DNA of 64,000 bases from Hybos culiciformis (taxonomy: Eukaryota; Arthropoda; Insecta; Diptera; Hybotidae), in the NCBI GenBank assembly GCA_964007475.1, contig OZ023273.1, positions 98,188,533-98,252,532 on the forward strand, written 5' to 3'. Positions 47,279 to 60,887 of this stretch are shown here, piece by piece. Within the stretch, counting starts at the first letter, position 1. Each line of letters opens with the position of its first letter. The position numbers and the translations under genes were made by a program. Below the pieces are notes generated by a model, which worked only from the letters and a program-made list of their open reading frames with translations, did no database searches and was not told the origin of the DNA.

Positions 47279-48655
47279 GCGTTAGTGAGTTATTTCAAAG
47301 AAACCCAATGCGAGGTAAGCGATCTTTCAACCAATTTTATAACTAATTCCAAGAAGTTCTAGGTTCTAGTTATAATCTTGAAAACGACAAATTGTTTACT
47401 TTGGTATTGTCCTCTTTTTACCACTTTTAAATTCAACGTGTATCGACTCCTTTTTTTTTATTCTATACGTATATCGACCTCGGAATTATAATAATCAACC
47501 ATTACCTTTGTCAACTGGCTCATTTTTTTTCCCGTAGGGCATGTATTTTCAAAATTATTTATGTTAATAAGTGTTATAATTATAAAATATGAAAACATGT
47601 ATAAATAATTACACATCTATAAGTAATTAAAATATGTTAATTCAATCTTAAAGTTTTGAAAATCCTTTTAAATAAATTCCTATTTCATGATGTGAAAATA
47701 TTAAATATAATTATATAATTTTACATTTCAAAACAATTTTTGGAATAATAATTTACATTAATTTTGATTCATTGTACGTATGTACATATATATACAATGT
47801 CATCATCATTATTATATTTGTGAAAAGGTTTTCAACAACACTATCAATTAGTATATATTGAATACAATATAAATATAAATTGAAAAATGCAATCATCAAT
47901 TAAACCGCATTTCGAAATTTTTGATTTCATCCAATTAAAGCTTGTCAATAATAAAAAATTGAATAAAATATATATAAAAAAAAAACAAAATTACAAAAAA
48001 ACAAAAAACAAATACAGTATAATAATAATTCAGAAAGACAATAAAATCTATTTTGCACAATATTATCTCAATAATATTATTTTTTTTTTTTTATATTTTA
48101 AATAAATTAAATTCAAAATTTTATTGCTTGTAGTTTAATTCATTTTAATTTTAATTAAAAATATTATTTTTATTGCCTTCACGGTTACAGGAATATAAAA
48201 ATCCAGTTTTCAATCAGTCCAGTTTTCAGAAAATTTCAGTCTAACTCGAAAACTATGAAGTAGTATTACTATTATATGTTACTATCATTGAGATATGAGA
48301 AAAAAATAAGTAGTATGTACAGAAATTTGCTAAAGAATAATCAATAACATTAATATTTGGTGAGGCAATCTTCTAATTACTAGAAATTTATTTCTTAGTG
48401 TACTTCTGTAGATTCCATATTTTTTGGTGTAACTAACAAGACTGTGTATATAAATGACTGTATAATAGAAACAAAGACGGTTAAACCTCTTACCATTCAT
48501 TAAGACAAAAACTAAAATAAGATAAAATTTTCTATTTATCGATTTTATATTAATTATAAGGAAAATATACAACGAAAAATAGTAAAAAAAATTCTATCAT
48601 ATACCAAATTATAATATATCCACGAATAAATAAATTTATAATTATACATAATTTC

Positions 48656-48663
48656 AATATAAT
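48656..48663. repeat. 8-bp target-site duplication, left (AATATAAT)
   Basis: Exact match to 49727-49734. Confidence 0.9.
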
Positions 48664-49726
48664 CAGGGCCGGTCCAGCTATATGTGCATGATGTGCACTT
48701 GCACAGGGCGCCTAACGAATAGGGCGCCAATAGATTTGTAGTCAAGAACATGAAAATGCATTCGAAATTGACTACTGTGCTAATGTGCACAAAAAAACTC
48801 TACCCAGAAAAAAATCAACACAGTATACAATTTTTTTGTATACCATGAGCGCCTAATGTGCAAATAAAAATTCAGCATAGAATAAAATCAACATTGTATA
48901 TATGTAAATATTTTTTTTGGTATACACTAGGTAGAAAAAGTCTGCGTACGGGCTCGTTTTCTTATTTTTTGTTCAACATATTCCCAATTTTGATGTTATT
49001 TAAAAGGACTCTATAAAAAAAGTTTTTTTGAGAAAACAATTTTTTTTTTATTTAAAATTTGAGAAATACCAATTTTTGGAAAAGTTTGCGTACAGCCGGT
49101 TTTATTTCCGCGTCTCAGAAATTAACTAGTAATGTCATTTGGAAGGCAATTGAATGTAGATAATTTTGCGCTATATAATTTTATCCCAACGATGACGGAA
49201 AGTGTCAAAAATCGCCTTTGAAAGTCATAAAAACAAGCGGTTCTAACCTATTTAACAGCGGTTCCATTTATTTCTAAGACTTTCAAAGACAATTTTTGAC
49301 ACTTTCAGTTATCGTAGGGATTAAATTATATGGCACAAAATTATCTACATTCAATTGCCTTTCAAATGACATTACTAGTTAATTTCTGAGACGCGGCATT
49401 AAAACCGGCTGTACGCAGACTTTTCCAAAAATTGATATTTCTCAAAATTTAAATTTTAATGAAATTTTTTTTTTATAGTCCTTTTAAATGACATCAAAAA
49501 TTGGGAACATGTCGAACAAAAAATAAGAAAACGAGCCCGTATGCAGACTTTTTCTACCTAGTGTATGTATATTTATTTGAAGACTACTAGACCTACTGGG
49601 GATACCTCGTTAAAAAAAGCGCGTTAGTATAGTCCTCAATGGTGACGTGAAAATGACTTATACTATGCTTATGGGCGCAATTTTCAAAATCAGCACAGGG
49701 CGCCGAATCAGCTTGAACCGGGCCTG
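48664..49726. mobile_element. hAT-type element carrying a nested 639-bp palindrome
   Basis: Left end CAGGGCCGGTCCAGC, right end read inward CAGGCCCGGTTCAAGC, exact 8-bp duplications: a hAT terminus and footprint. Both subterminal parts carry GCACAGGGCGCC-like words (48700, 49694). The middle is occupied by a second, palindromic element (48925-49563). Without it the host element is about 420 bp. The minus-strand open frame at 48554-48790 crosses the left edge of the element and is not a gene. Confidence 0.88.
48925..49563. mobile_element. near-perfect 639-bp palindromic MITE (TA duplication)
   Basis: Starts CACTAGGTAGAAAAAGTCTG and ends with its complement CAGACTTTTTCTACCTAGTG; TA flanks both sides, fitting a Tc1/mariner-type insertion. 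The left arm (48925 to about 49226) and right arm (about 49276 to 49563) are reverse complements with scattered changes, separated by a loop of roughly 50 bases. Since it lies in the intron of the plus-strand receptor, the primary transcript would contain a hairpin of about 300 bp. Confidence 0.85.
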
Positions 49727-49734
49727 AATATAAT
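49727..49734. repeat. 8-bp target-site duplication, right (AATATAAT)
   Basis: Exact match to 48656-48663. Confidence 0.9.
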
Positions 49735-51119
49735 ACTTAAGTCTCATTATAATGCGTCAAAAGTATACAGACAATAATTTTTTCTTTTTAACTTTCAGGG
49801 ATAAGAAGAAATTATCAATTTACAATTTTCTACAAATTTATTATTTATAATTCACAGTCTATTATATATCTTTAATAATTATTTTTGAAAAATCAAAATT
49901 ATATACAGAACTGATTAATGGTTCATTGCTGTTTCTTACAGCGCAAAAAAAAAAAGAAAAAAAACAAAAATTAATCTTAATAAATTTTCGCATTTAAAAA
50001 AAAAGTCAATAACATTTTGATTTCTCTCATTATAAAATAAAATAAATAAATTCGAATTGATATTATTAATCGATTTTTAACCATTAATGCTTGAACTTTG
50101 AATTCTATATTTTTTTTTAGTAATTTCTTTCACATAAAATGTTCTTAAAGAAGATAAGTCTTCCATCATCATTACATATATATATTGTGTCAATAAGTTA
50201 CCAAGAAAAATTTTTTTTTTATTATTATTTATATATTTTAATATTCAATTTATTCAAGAATATAAGGGTTTTTATAGCGTACTTCGTTTTTGATGGAAAT
50301 ATTTTCGTTTTATAAATTGCTATGCAAATGAACTAAAAATTCCAGCCGTAAAGTTTATGCTCTTTCAAACTTTGATTTATAGTTTCAGTACATTAAATGT
50401 AGCTTCTACTTTTTACTACACATAATAAAAATTTATAAAACCTTCAAGTAATTTCTTATTTCTTATTATTCTCTATACTGAAATAAAGTATCTTATGTTA
50501 GTACTGTTTAATGTAAATACGTACATTCTGTTTTTTTTCCTTTATTTATTCATATTTATATAAAATATAACTGAAGATATTATGCACATACACTCCTGTA
50601 CTACTTAATAATATACGGGTATAAAAAATAAAAAAAAAAGTTGAAAATCTTTCTTCTATAAAAATAAAAAAATATGTATAAAAATATATTTTAAACATTA
50701 TAAAAGAGCTTCCTAGTTTACATAAAATACTAAAAGAGTTAATAAAAAAAAAAAGATTTTATTTTTTATTGTTTTTTTTTTAACACATTATAAAATTTAA
50801 AAAGCGTTATTATTATAATACAGATAATTTATTTTTATGCCGGAGGCACATGGAAAATCAATAACAGCATTTCAAAATTGTTATTCTTTTTTTTAATAGT
50901 TGTGTATTCGTTTTATTTCAGAAACATGTGTGATTTCAAGATGATACTTTAGTATGGGGAGAATTTAATTTATCAAACTTTATTATTTTTGAAATTTATA
51001 CAATATTCAATTTGTTATGATTTTCTGGTTGTTATAATTACAAAAATCATCAAACCTAGCTTATCTCAAATTGATGGTTAATTTATGTTTTCAGTTTTCA
51101 GCAAACAATTAGACAATTT

Positions 51120-51818
51120 ATTATAGTAGATTACAATACATGTTAAGAAAATTTATTATTACAACGAGTATACACAAAAACACATAGACACGAGTCAATA
51201 CTTATATCACGAGACCGTTAGGTCGAGTGATATATTATTGACAAGTCTTCGTCTATCTAGTTCTTAAGTGCCGTATACGCATTTTCGCACTTTTGGAGTT
51301 AGGGATTTCTTCATACTAACTCGAAGGCGATCTTTCGAATGTCCTTCTCAAAATTTCAATAGCTCCTTCCGTTCTCGAGATATTTTTCCCCTATTTGACG
51401 TATATGCTAAATTGGAACCAATTGTTTGAGTCATACAACTTCAAACTCAATTTGCCAAAAATACGAAAAATGCGTATACGGCACTTAAGAACTAGATAGA
51501 CGAAGTGTCTATGTGTTTTTGTGTATATACACAACGAGCTGTATAACAAATTTTATTAACATGTTTTGTACCTATACTGTTTTAATGTGCATGTGAGAGG
51601 TAGTTGCAATCAATACATTTGCAATGCAAAAAATAAACAAAAGTTCAAAATGAAGTAAGTAAATAAAATTTACTTAATACGGAGAATGTAAATAAAATTT
51701 ACTTAATTAAATAATAACATGTGTGACGCATGTATTATTGACGCATGTAATGTACCATTTACCGAGCTAAATTTACGATTGTAAATACAACTTACCGATC
51801 ACATGCCCATTAAAATAA
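51120..51818. mobile_element. double-hairpin composite element, copy 2 (inverted, split by a third element)
   Basis: Reverse-complement counterpart of 23146-23575. Part B runs from ACATGTTAAGAAAATTTATT (51138) to AACATGT (51564), and part A from TTTTAATGTGCATGTGAGAG (51580) to TCACATGCCCATTAAAA (51815). Within B, between GACAAG and TGTCTATGTG, a 259-bp palindromic element is inserted; copy 1 reads straight through at that point (its complement has GGCAAGTGTCTATGTG). Confidence 0.8.
51247..51505. mobile_element. 259-bp palindromic MITE nested in composite copy 2
   Basis: Left end CTTCGTCTATCTAGTTCTTA followed by AGTGCCGTATACGCATTTT. The right end is the perfect complement (…TACGGCACTTAAGAACTAGATAGACGAAG, positions 51476-51505). 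The empty site is known from copy 1. Little or no target duplication is visible (at most one T). Confidence 0.85.
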
Positions 51819-53493
51819 TTATTGTGAATTTCCTTATATTTTTTATGATTGTAGTGCATTTTCCAAATAGATATGTAAAATAATCAAATAACTAACATTG
51901 ATGCGAACATTTACCTTTGACACAAGAGCCTACGTATAAATTTCATTTTGATCTTTCACATTTTTTAGTATATATTTATTATAATTAATTTATTATTTTC
52001 ATATTTTTCAGTGTGATAATTTTTCAATTAACTGTTTTACTTTAATGCTAGATAATTATTTTATGGTTCATTAATTAATAATATTCTTTTCATTTTTATA
52101 CTTTTTGATTAAAAAAAAAAAAAAATTAAAAAGCATAATATTATTATTGTTTACAGTTGGCGCGATAATAAACAACGAAGGAAAATGATTTGTTATATTG
52201 TTATATGAATTTAGCCCTTTGTGTTTTGTAAACAAAATAAGGAAAACAACGAAACAAAAAAAAAGAAAAACAAAAATGCAAAAGGATTAAAAATGTTAAT
52301 GTGAAAAAATCGTTTTGGGTTCTATTTTATGTGGGAAAGTAGAATAAAAAATGAAAAAAAGAAAGAAAATATATATCTACCTAACATAAATAAAACAATA
52401 GCATTTCCATAACAATAGCATAATTTTATGAGAGAATCTTATTATTATTATTTTTTTTTTTACATTTTTAATGAAATTTTTAACGCGAAAATATTAATAT
52501 CATGATCATAATTTTTGTTTTTTTTTTTCGTTTACCGAAAATTTTGTATTTTTGTGGTTTCATTAAAAGAGAATTTTCTTTCAAATATTATACGTTGTCT
52601 TAATAATATACATAATTAAGATTTTTAATTAAATTCGCTAAAATTATAATTATAAAATGAGTTTATTAATTTCAGTTTTTTCACTTTTTATTTTGCAATT
52701 TAGAAAGAAAAAATAATGGAAATTAAAAGTTTAATTTACACAATGCCGTTTACGCCTCAATGGTATGTGGATTTTTTTGTTACAAAAAGTTCCTTCTTTT
52801 TACATTTAAAATTAAAATTTTTAAATATTTGTATAAAAAGGAGTTAAATGTGAAGAGGCGAAAACTAATTTTAGCCTCATTCTTAATGTTTGGGTTCATT
52901 GTAATATTAACATAAGTAATATAATGGTATTAATACTTCTAAAATAAAATTGGGAAACCTACTTTATTTGTTAAAAATATAAAACATAAAATATTAAAAA
53001 AACTTAAGTGAAATCTCAAAAATAGAAATTTCCTAGTTATGTGAAAGAAAAGCTGTGCTGATTTCTTCTTTAACATGGTTTCTTCCTTAAGTAACATATA
53101 TACGAGTAATAGAAATTATTGTTGGGAAATTAAATTCTTCAAATTAAAAAATTTCCATGAACTCAAAATTTCACCTTTGACATTCTTTAAGGATTACGAA
53201 GGAAATATATTTACCCTTATTATATAATACCTGAATTGAAAATTTTAACAATTTCTATAATAAATTTTAATTAAAAATTTCATTTTATTGATTCTCAAAT
53301 TCAATTCTTTTTCCAAATATATTGTATGTTTTATGTATATATAAAAATCATGATATCGTTTACATTGAAAACCAAAACTAAAAAAAAAAACAATAATAAT
53401 TATCTACTCTATTTAATTTTATTTGGTTTTCAAAAAGTTTATTACACCAAAGAAAAGTCATAAAAATTCTGGTGTAAAAAGAACGATGACAAT

Positions 53494-53510
53494 AATAATA
53501 ATAATAATTT
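53494..53510. repeat. (AAT)n microsatellite
   Basis: Short run of AAT/ATA triplets. Similar AAT or ATT runs are at 54079-54095, 62083-62101 and 62189-62208. Confidence 0.7.
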
Positions 53511-56500
53511 ATTTTTTTTCCTTTTAATTACAAACTTCTTATTATGTATATAAAAGTGAAGTACATTAATATATGTACATAATATTTATTTTTCCGGTAC
53601 ATAGAACAATTATATTTTATATATACAATATATGATTGAGACATTTTGTCCCAATTGCATATTTCAGAGAGCTGTGTGCATTTTTATAAGATAAAAGGAA
53701 AAAAAAATTAAAAAATAAACTAAGTGTTTTTTTTTTTTTTTTTTTCAATTTTTATTCGATTCGATTGCATTTTAGAATTCTTTTGTAAATTTTAAATGAA
53801 ATATTATTTCACAAAAAAAAAAAAAAAACTTTTATTTTTATATTAAAAAAAAAAAAAAAAAACAAAAGAAGATGAAATTCTAATTACGAAATAGCATGCT
53901 CCGAAATCCCCTCAAGAAATAGTTATTATGTTCTCAAATAAAGCTTTTTAGATAAATATTATATATAATGTATATATTTATAACTAAGTATGAAACTATG
54001 TCACTATAAAATTTATATGTTATTTTGCATTATTATAATGAATCCTTCAACTTAAAGCTAATGATAAAAAAAAATGATTATTATTATTATTATTTTTTTG
54101 TTCTTCTTATTAATCTACAACACAATAATATACCATCCTTTATTATGACCTAGTTTCTGAATGACAATTTATGTGCATTAGTTTTGTAAAAAAATTAAAA
54201 AAAAATTATATTGTATAGTTCAGTTTGATGGAAATTTATAAAACACTAAGTCTGGAAATTATAAGTTTACAAAAAAAAAAAAAAGGAAAAAAAAGGCGAT
54301 TATGAGATTAATATTATAGAGGGATAGTAAAAGCATAGTCATAGAGGAAAATTTATTGAAGTTGAAGAAACTTTTGTGTTTTTTTTTCTGTCAGTTAAAA
54401 ATTAACTTATATTTGACAAAGATTTATAATTTGCATATCATTGAAAGTTGAATTTTTTTTTTTTTTTAGATATATAAAAGCTGATTACTTGATTTATGCT
54501 CTTAACAAAATTAAATGTTCTGTTGAAAAATTCCCCAATTACAATAAAACATAAAATATACATATAACATAATATAATGTATGGAAAATTTTTTAGTACT
54601 GAACATTTTGATCTATTGGTACTTAAAAAATTCTTTTAATTATGTTTTTATTTTTAATTAATTTTAGTATAAATGTATAATGCATCCAGTGTATGTACAT
54701 TAAATTATCTCGAATAGAAACCAGAAGAGGGAATCTTGCTCTTAACTCATTTTAGATTGATAATATTTCGGTTTTTAAGCTAGAAATTAATTTATAATGT
54801 TTCACATATTAAAAGTCTAAGATTGAATTTAATTTTATTACTCTAGTTTTAATTTTATTTTATTACTCTAGTTTTTTTAGACTAAATGACGTTTACGTAT
54901 TTTACAAAATGTTTTCAAATATCTCTAAAGTTATTAAAAGTACGAAACTAATTGTCCCATGATACCCAGAGTTGCAATGCTTTTTATACCAAAAAAAAAA
55001 AAAAAGAAACACAACAACAGCAAATTTTTATAATAAAAACTTAATTACAAATTCTACTGGTGTTTTACGATCATTTTATATTTATAAAACATACATTTTT
55101 AATGTCTTACCAATTTTTTGTACAATTATTTTTATTGCGAATTTTACATACTAATATTAAATTTTTTTCTTTTTTTTTTCAAATATGGTTTTCTCAAAGG
55201 TGCATTTCAGAATTTATGATTTTCATGGGTGCGGATTTTAATGCGATTTTCTTATGAGTTTATTTTATATTTTTATTTTGTTATTTTTTAATTACATAGT
55301 GCTTATAGTAGTGCAAGTTATGCTGAGAACGACTTTTCTTAGAAATAATACTATTATATGTATACACAATAGAATAAATATGTGATAAATGTGGTCATAA
55401 AAATGTTACTACCTTAAGTATTTAGGTATATTTATTATGTTAGAATGAAAAAGGAAATAAAAAAAAACATTTAATTTAATTTAGTAACGACAATGTTTAT
55501 TTTTATAACTAGTTTATATTGTAACTTTTTTTTTTATACAAATGCTGTCTGTAAGAAAGTGTGTTTGTATATTTGTTAAGGGGTTTATTTTTATATTAAT
55601 TAAATATTGACGAGCATAAGAATGATTATAAATTTAAGTTAAATGTCTTCTTTTTTATTTCTATTTGATTAATTGTTAATTTTTTCATATAAGTTATAAC
55701 ATAAAAAGGATAATTAAATATTTATACAAAACCAACTGTAGGTGGACAAACAGCTCTTAAGTTTGGAATATAGTTGTGGGGAAAACTGAATCCTCTAATA
55801 AGTACATATAATTCCATGTAATAAATTGAATATTATATGAATGTATGTAAGATGTTTAACTATATTTATACTTACATATTATAATTAAATTTACATACAA
55901 AGTAGTTATATATACTGTTTAGTTGTATAAATTTTACATACATACTGAAATTAATATATTAAAATACTACCGAAGACTTGAATGACATTTTGTTGTCAAT
56001 AAAATAATAAGTAAATAGAATTTAACCTCAACTAATCAAAATAGTTTGATCTACAAACATTGTACCTGACGCCATGTGAATTGTCTGTAAATAGTGAAAC
56101 ACTTTTAAAGGAAATATTGAAAAAAAGTAATTGTATAACAAGTTGTGTGGCATTTATTTATAAATATTAATCTTTATTATAAGTTACATTTTCTATTAGT
56201 TATTATAATATTATTAGAACTAAAGGTTTAAAATAATTTGCTATATTAAATATTTATAAGATTTGATCGCGAACAATTCTTAAGAATTTGTGCACTTAAA
56301 ATTTATAATATTAGTTCAAAATTTGATATCTTAATTAACATCTGATGATTTAATGGTATTTGTTTATAAGATCAAGAAAACAAGTTTCCAAAATTAAACT
56401 AAACTTTAATTTTAAAAGAACTAAAAAACCTTGTCAATTATTATTCCACATACGCTAAATAAAATTTGAAAAATATTATATTGAAAAATATTATTTAGAC

Positions 56501-59500
56501 AGCAGAATACAGACTAATATCAAAATCAATAAAAACATTTTAATAATAGGAATCTAAATTCAAACAAGTAAATCATAGCTGTCAGGACTATTGGAATATT
56601 GCCTAAATCTTAATGTTTTTTTTTATTAACTTGTATTATTATAGTTTGTGATTCGTATTCTTAATAAAAAAAAAAATGGATATACATATATGTATATAAT
56701 TATACTATATATAAAGAAAACTAACATCCTTGAGAATTTTTAATGTATTTTTTACCCTCAAATTATATGAAGGAATCATTTATTATTTATTTTTTTTGTT
56801 GAAATAAAATTTATTGAGAAATAAAAATCAGTTTAAAAAATTCATAAATTTTCATAAAAATTTCCTTTAAAAATCATAAACACGTCAACAAAAAATAAAT
56901 TATTATGGATATGACATATTTTTGTTTTTTTTTTTGTTTTTCTGTTTCTTTTTTTTGTGACAAATAAGAGTGGTTTTCATTTATATCATTTCGATATGTA
57001 CAGAACATGTGTAAAAGTATTTATGTACGAAATTAAAATTATATGGATATAGGTAATAAATATTGGAGTTGATTTGACCGCCAATACAAAAAAAATAGGG
57101 TTCTGGTTTTATTTTCAATATCATTGCGAACTTAATAATTAGTTCTACAACCTAAACTTTGAAACCCTACAATTTCCAGTGAACTGAAGTTTAGTGCGAT
57201 TTTCAAACCCTCATTCTGTACTTTGGTCTGTAGCAACTCGCAACTAACTTTAAAATTCGCAAGTTTCAGTATATAAAGATTTCTAGCAAATTCCTAGCTG
57301 AAAATTTTCCTGCCCAAGTTTCCAAAGAATGAAAATGAATTAAATAAATTTTATTGAAATTTTCACATATGCTGCAGCTTCTCTTTAAACTAACATTAAT
57401 AAGATTCGAACATTCACAATAAAATTTAATATTTAAAATCAACAAAATCTTACGTTCACAAAGTAAGTGAAAATAATTTAGAAAATCTCTTCACAAAAGG
57501 CAAAACATAAAAATAAATTAAAAAAAAAAAACATAATTGCTAAATTTAATTTGATTTCTAAACACGATCCTTATTCATTCCTTTTTTTTTTCTCTGCCTT
57601 CAGCCAGTCCTATTTAATTTTTGGACAATCAATATGTATTTTTCTGGTTTTTTAAAACCATAAAATTTTATAATCATTCTTTGAAAAATAAATAAAAAAA
57701 AAAATTTCAAGTATAAATATTATCCAAAATAAACATTGAAAAATTAAATAAAAAACAAATCTGGAAATGTTGAAGTCGTTATCGTTTTAATTTTTTTTTT
57801 TTATTTGTACAGTTTCTACTTTTTAAATAAAATAAGTTTTGTATATGCTTAACATGTTTTCGAAGGATTTTTTTAACAAAAATGTGTATAAATTTTAAAT
57901 ATCTTTATATATCATCCTTATGTATACACACCTAATATAACGTACAGACATATCTGTGTAGGAACCTTTTTTTAAGGTGATAAGAAATTAAGAACATTAT
58001 GATAAGAATATTATTTTCAAAAAACCTAGGTATACAACATAATAATACGAATAAAATTATATTATATTTTATATTGCTTCTTCATTGGTTTTATAAATTT
58101 GTTTGGTTTTGATTCAAAATTACTTATGTATGCTCAAAAGTATTATATTCTTTATACACATAATTAATTGTTATTGAAAGTTGTGGGAGACATTTTTATA
58201 AATAAAAGATCAGGTCGATTAATTAAGAATTTTAAATTATATAGTTCTGTTTAAATTTCGGAATACAATATTGTAAGAATATATAGAACTTTCTCAAATA
58301 CCGAAAATTTATTGAATTATTACCACAACGAAATATAATCATAATTTATGATTTTATTATTTCCTGAAAAATTTGTATAAAATGTATAGATTTTTCATGC
58401 ACATTTTTCATGCACATTTTTTTTTTTCAACGACCCTTTTAAATAGCGAACCTAATTGGATAATTCGATAAGGAAATCATAATTAATTTTTGTTTAATTA
58501 TAAGTGATTTGGAGATTATGTCTTTAATAACATCAATAAAACATAATTTTTAAGACTATTATATCCTTATATAGAATTTAATTATTTTCTATTAATTTTT
58601 ATTATTATGCATAAAAATATCTTTTTAAATATACCATATAGTCCAGTTTTAATAGATATAATATTTAATTATCCCTTTTTATAGAGTATGTGTAGCAGCA
58701 AAAGTTCTAGAGAATAAATTTCATAAAAAGTTTTCAATGTGTTAAAGTTTTTTGTTAGAAATTTTCATATAGAATTAATGCCAAAGAACATTAATTATTA
58801 TTAAGATTATAGTGTTATACTATATTTCTCATTGGATCAACTTAAAACATATTAATTTTAATTTAATTTATCTTAACTACTTTTACTAACTATAACTATA
58901 CATGTATAATTTTTTTTCTTGCTTATATAGTTTGAGGGTAAATTTACAAAGCAAATTATATTCAACAAGCTAACAAGCATGAAAATGAAATATTTAATTT
59001 ATGTTAGTTTTCTATATATAAACATTACTAGTCAGTTAAGTAAACATAAGAAAAAAAAAACAACTAAAAATGGGAAGTAATAATGAAAATATAAAATTCC
59101 AATAGGTAAACACGTTAAATATGTAGGTAAGAAGAAGAAAAAAAAAATACAGAAAAGGTTGTTGCATTTCTATAACAAAGTATAATGTTGCATGATTTAC
59201 AGATAAAAAAATAAAAACGTGAAAACGACCTTAACCTTTAGCTATGCTTGTTATAAAATTGCATTTTTTGTATTTGTATTTATACAAAATATAATTTTTT
59301 ATTTTATTTTTTTTGTTGAAGAAAAACTGAATTAAACAAAATATAAAAATTGAGAAATCGAAAATATAATAATTTCATTTCATCAAATAGAAAATTTTGT
59401 GTACAGGGTGTTCTTTCCATACTAAAAATTACAATTAAATTTTTGCGATTATATTATTTCTCCAATTGAATATTAATTCGAAGGAAGTTTAAGTATAAAG

Positions 59501-60697
59501 ATAAAATCCAATTAAATTAAAAAATATATGTGGAATGAATAATTATTTAAATCAAAATCTATCTAGCTATAACTTTATTAACAACTATAACTATACATGT
59601 ATACAATATATTGATCAATGTGGAGTTCTTATGACTATAATAACTATATACATATGTATTGTATGTACAAATAATGAATAAGCATATAAAGACGAAAAAT
59701 AAGTTCTAGCAATATAATTTTTGATACCACATAATTTTTTATATCATCAAATAATGTTTTCACATCACAACAAATATAGGCACGACTTATTTTCAAATTA
59801 AAAATAATGTTTAAGTAATTTCAGAATTGAGGTGAGATTGATTAGAAATTATGACCAAGCCCAAAAAATCTACCTTCAATGTATCTATATTTATCGAAAT
59901 ATATTATTTACACCTTGTTTTACATACAAAATTTATCTTTAAGATACATATATTTGTTTATATAAAAGTATCCTTTCTACCTGAATTTTTTAAAAAATTG
60001 TACCGTGAATTTTTAAATTAATTTTGTTACTTCTTTTAAATTCATATAATTTGTATATATACAGATAGGCTACAAAAAAAAAATACAAAAACCAACATTA
60101 TTCAATTTTCAAGAAAAATGATTATTTATGATGGTTTTTGACCTGAATTTACGTTTTTTTTTTTTGCTTTTGGCGAGACATCAGGCTTTTTATTTATTTT
60201 ATAGTTTTTTCATTATAGTTTTTTTTTATATACGATAAGTACTTTGCGTGTGCTTGACTAGTGGTTAGGTTTGTTAATCAGCATGAAATTTATAACAATG
60301 TTGTTAGCAATATAATATAATCATTTTAAAAAGCTAAAATTTTTCTTAGGGCAATAATTATGATGGAGCAGCATATTAAAATATATTTTATTATATAGAT
60401 TATTGGAATTAGAATTATTTTCATAAAAGAATAAAAAAAAAAATTATTTTTTTTAATAGATGCTTCCTTTTACTACAGCATGACCATCGGATTATTATTG
60501 CGCACATTTCAGATACTCTGTGGTTTTTTTTGTCTTTATCGTAAAATATTATTTATAATTGTTTCGAAGATCGTTTTTAGGCAATTTCTTTCTGACATAA
60601 GCTGTTAGATTCTGCTACAATCTCAGAAATTTTAAACTCAGGCTTGTGTTCTAATTTCTAGTATCATCACAATATCTGAATCTTGCATTAAAAGAAC

Positions 60698-60887
60698 TTG
60701 CTCCGTCCCAAACATTTTGTGTGATAGGGCTAAGTGCTTAAAATCTCTTCAAAACTATGTTTTATGTCGGACACTTAGCCTTAACCGATTTTATACCATT
60801 TCAAAGTATGAAACAGTCCGGAGGTTGTGAATGAATTCTTTTTTCTAAATTAAACTAAATCAAACAAAATTGTTTGGGACAGAGCAA
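60698..60887. mobile_element. 190-bp MITE, TTGCTC(C/T)GTCCCAAACA termini
   Basis: Left end TTGCTCCGTCCCAAACATTT and right end read inward TTGCTCTGTCCCAAACAATT are inverted repeats with one substitution in the first 17 bases. The interior has GGGCTAAGTG / CACTTAGCC as a second inverted pair. No clear target duplication; superfamily not assigned. Confidence 0.75.
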
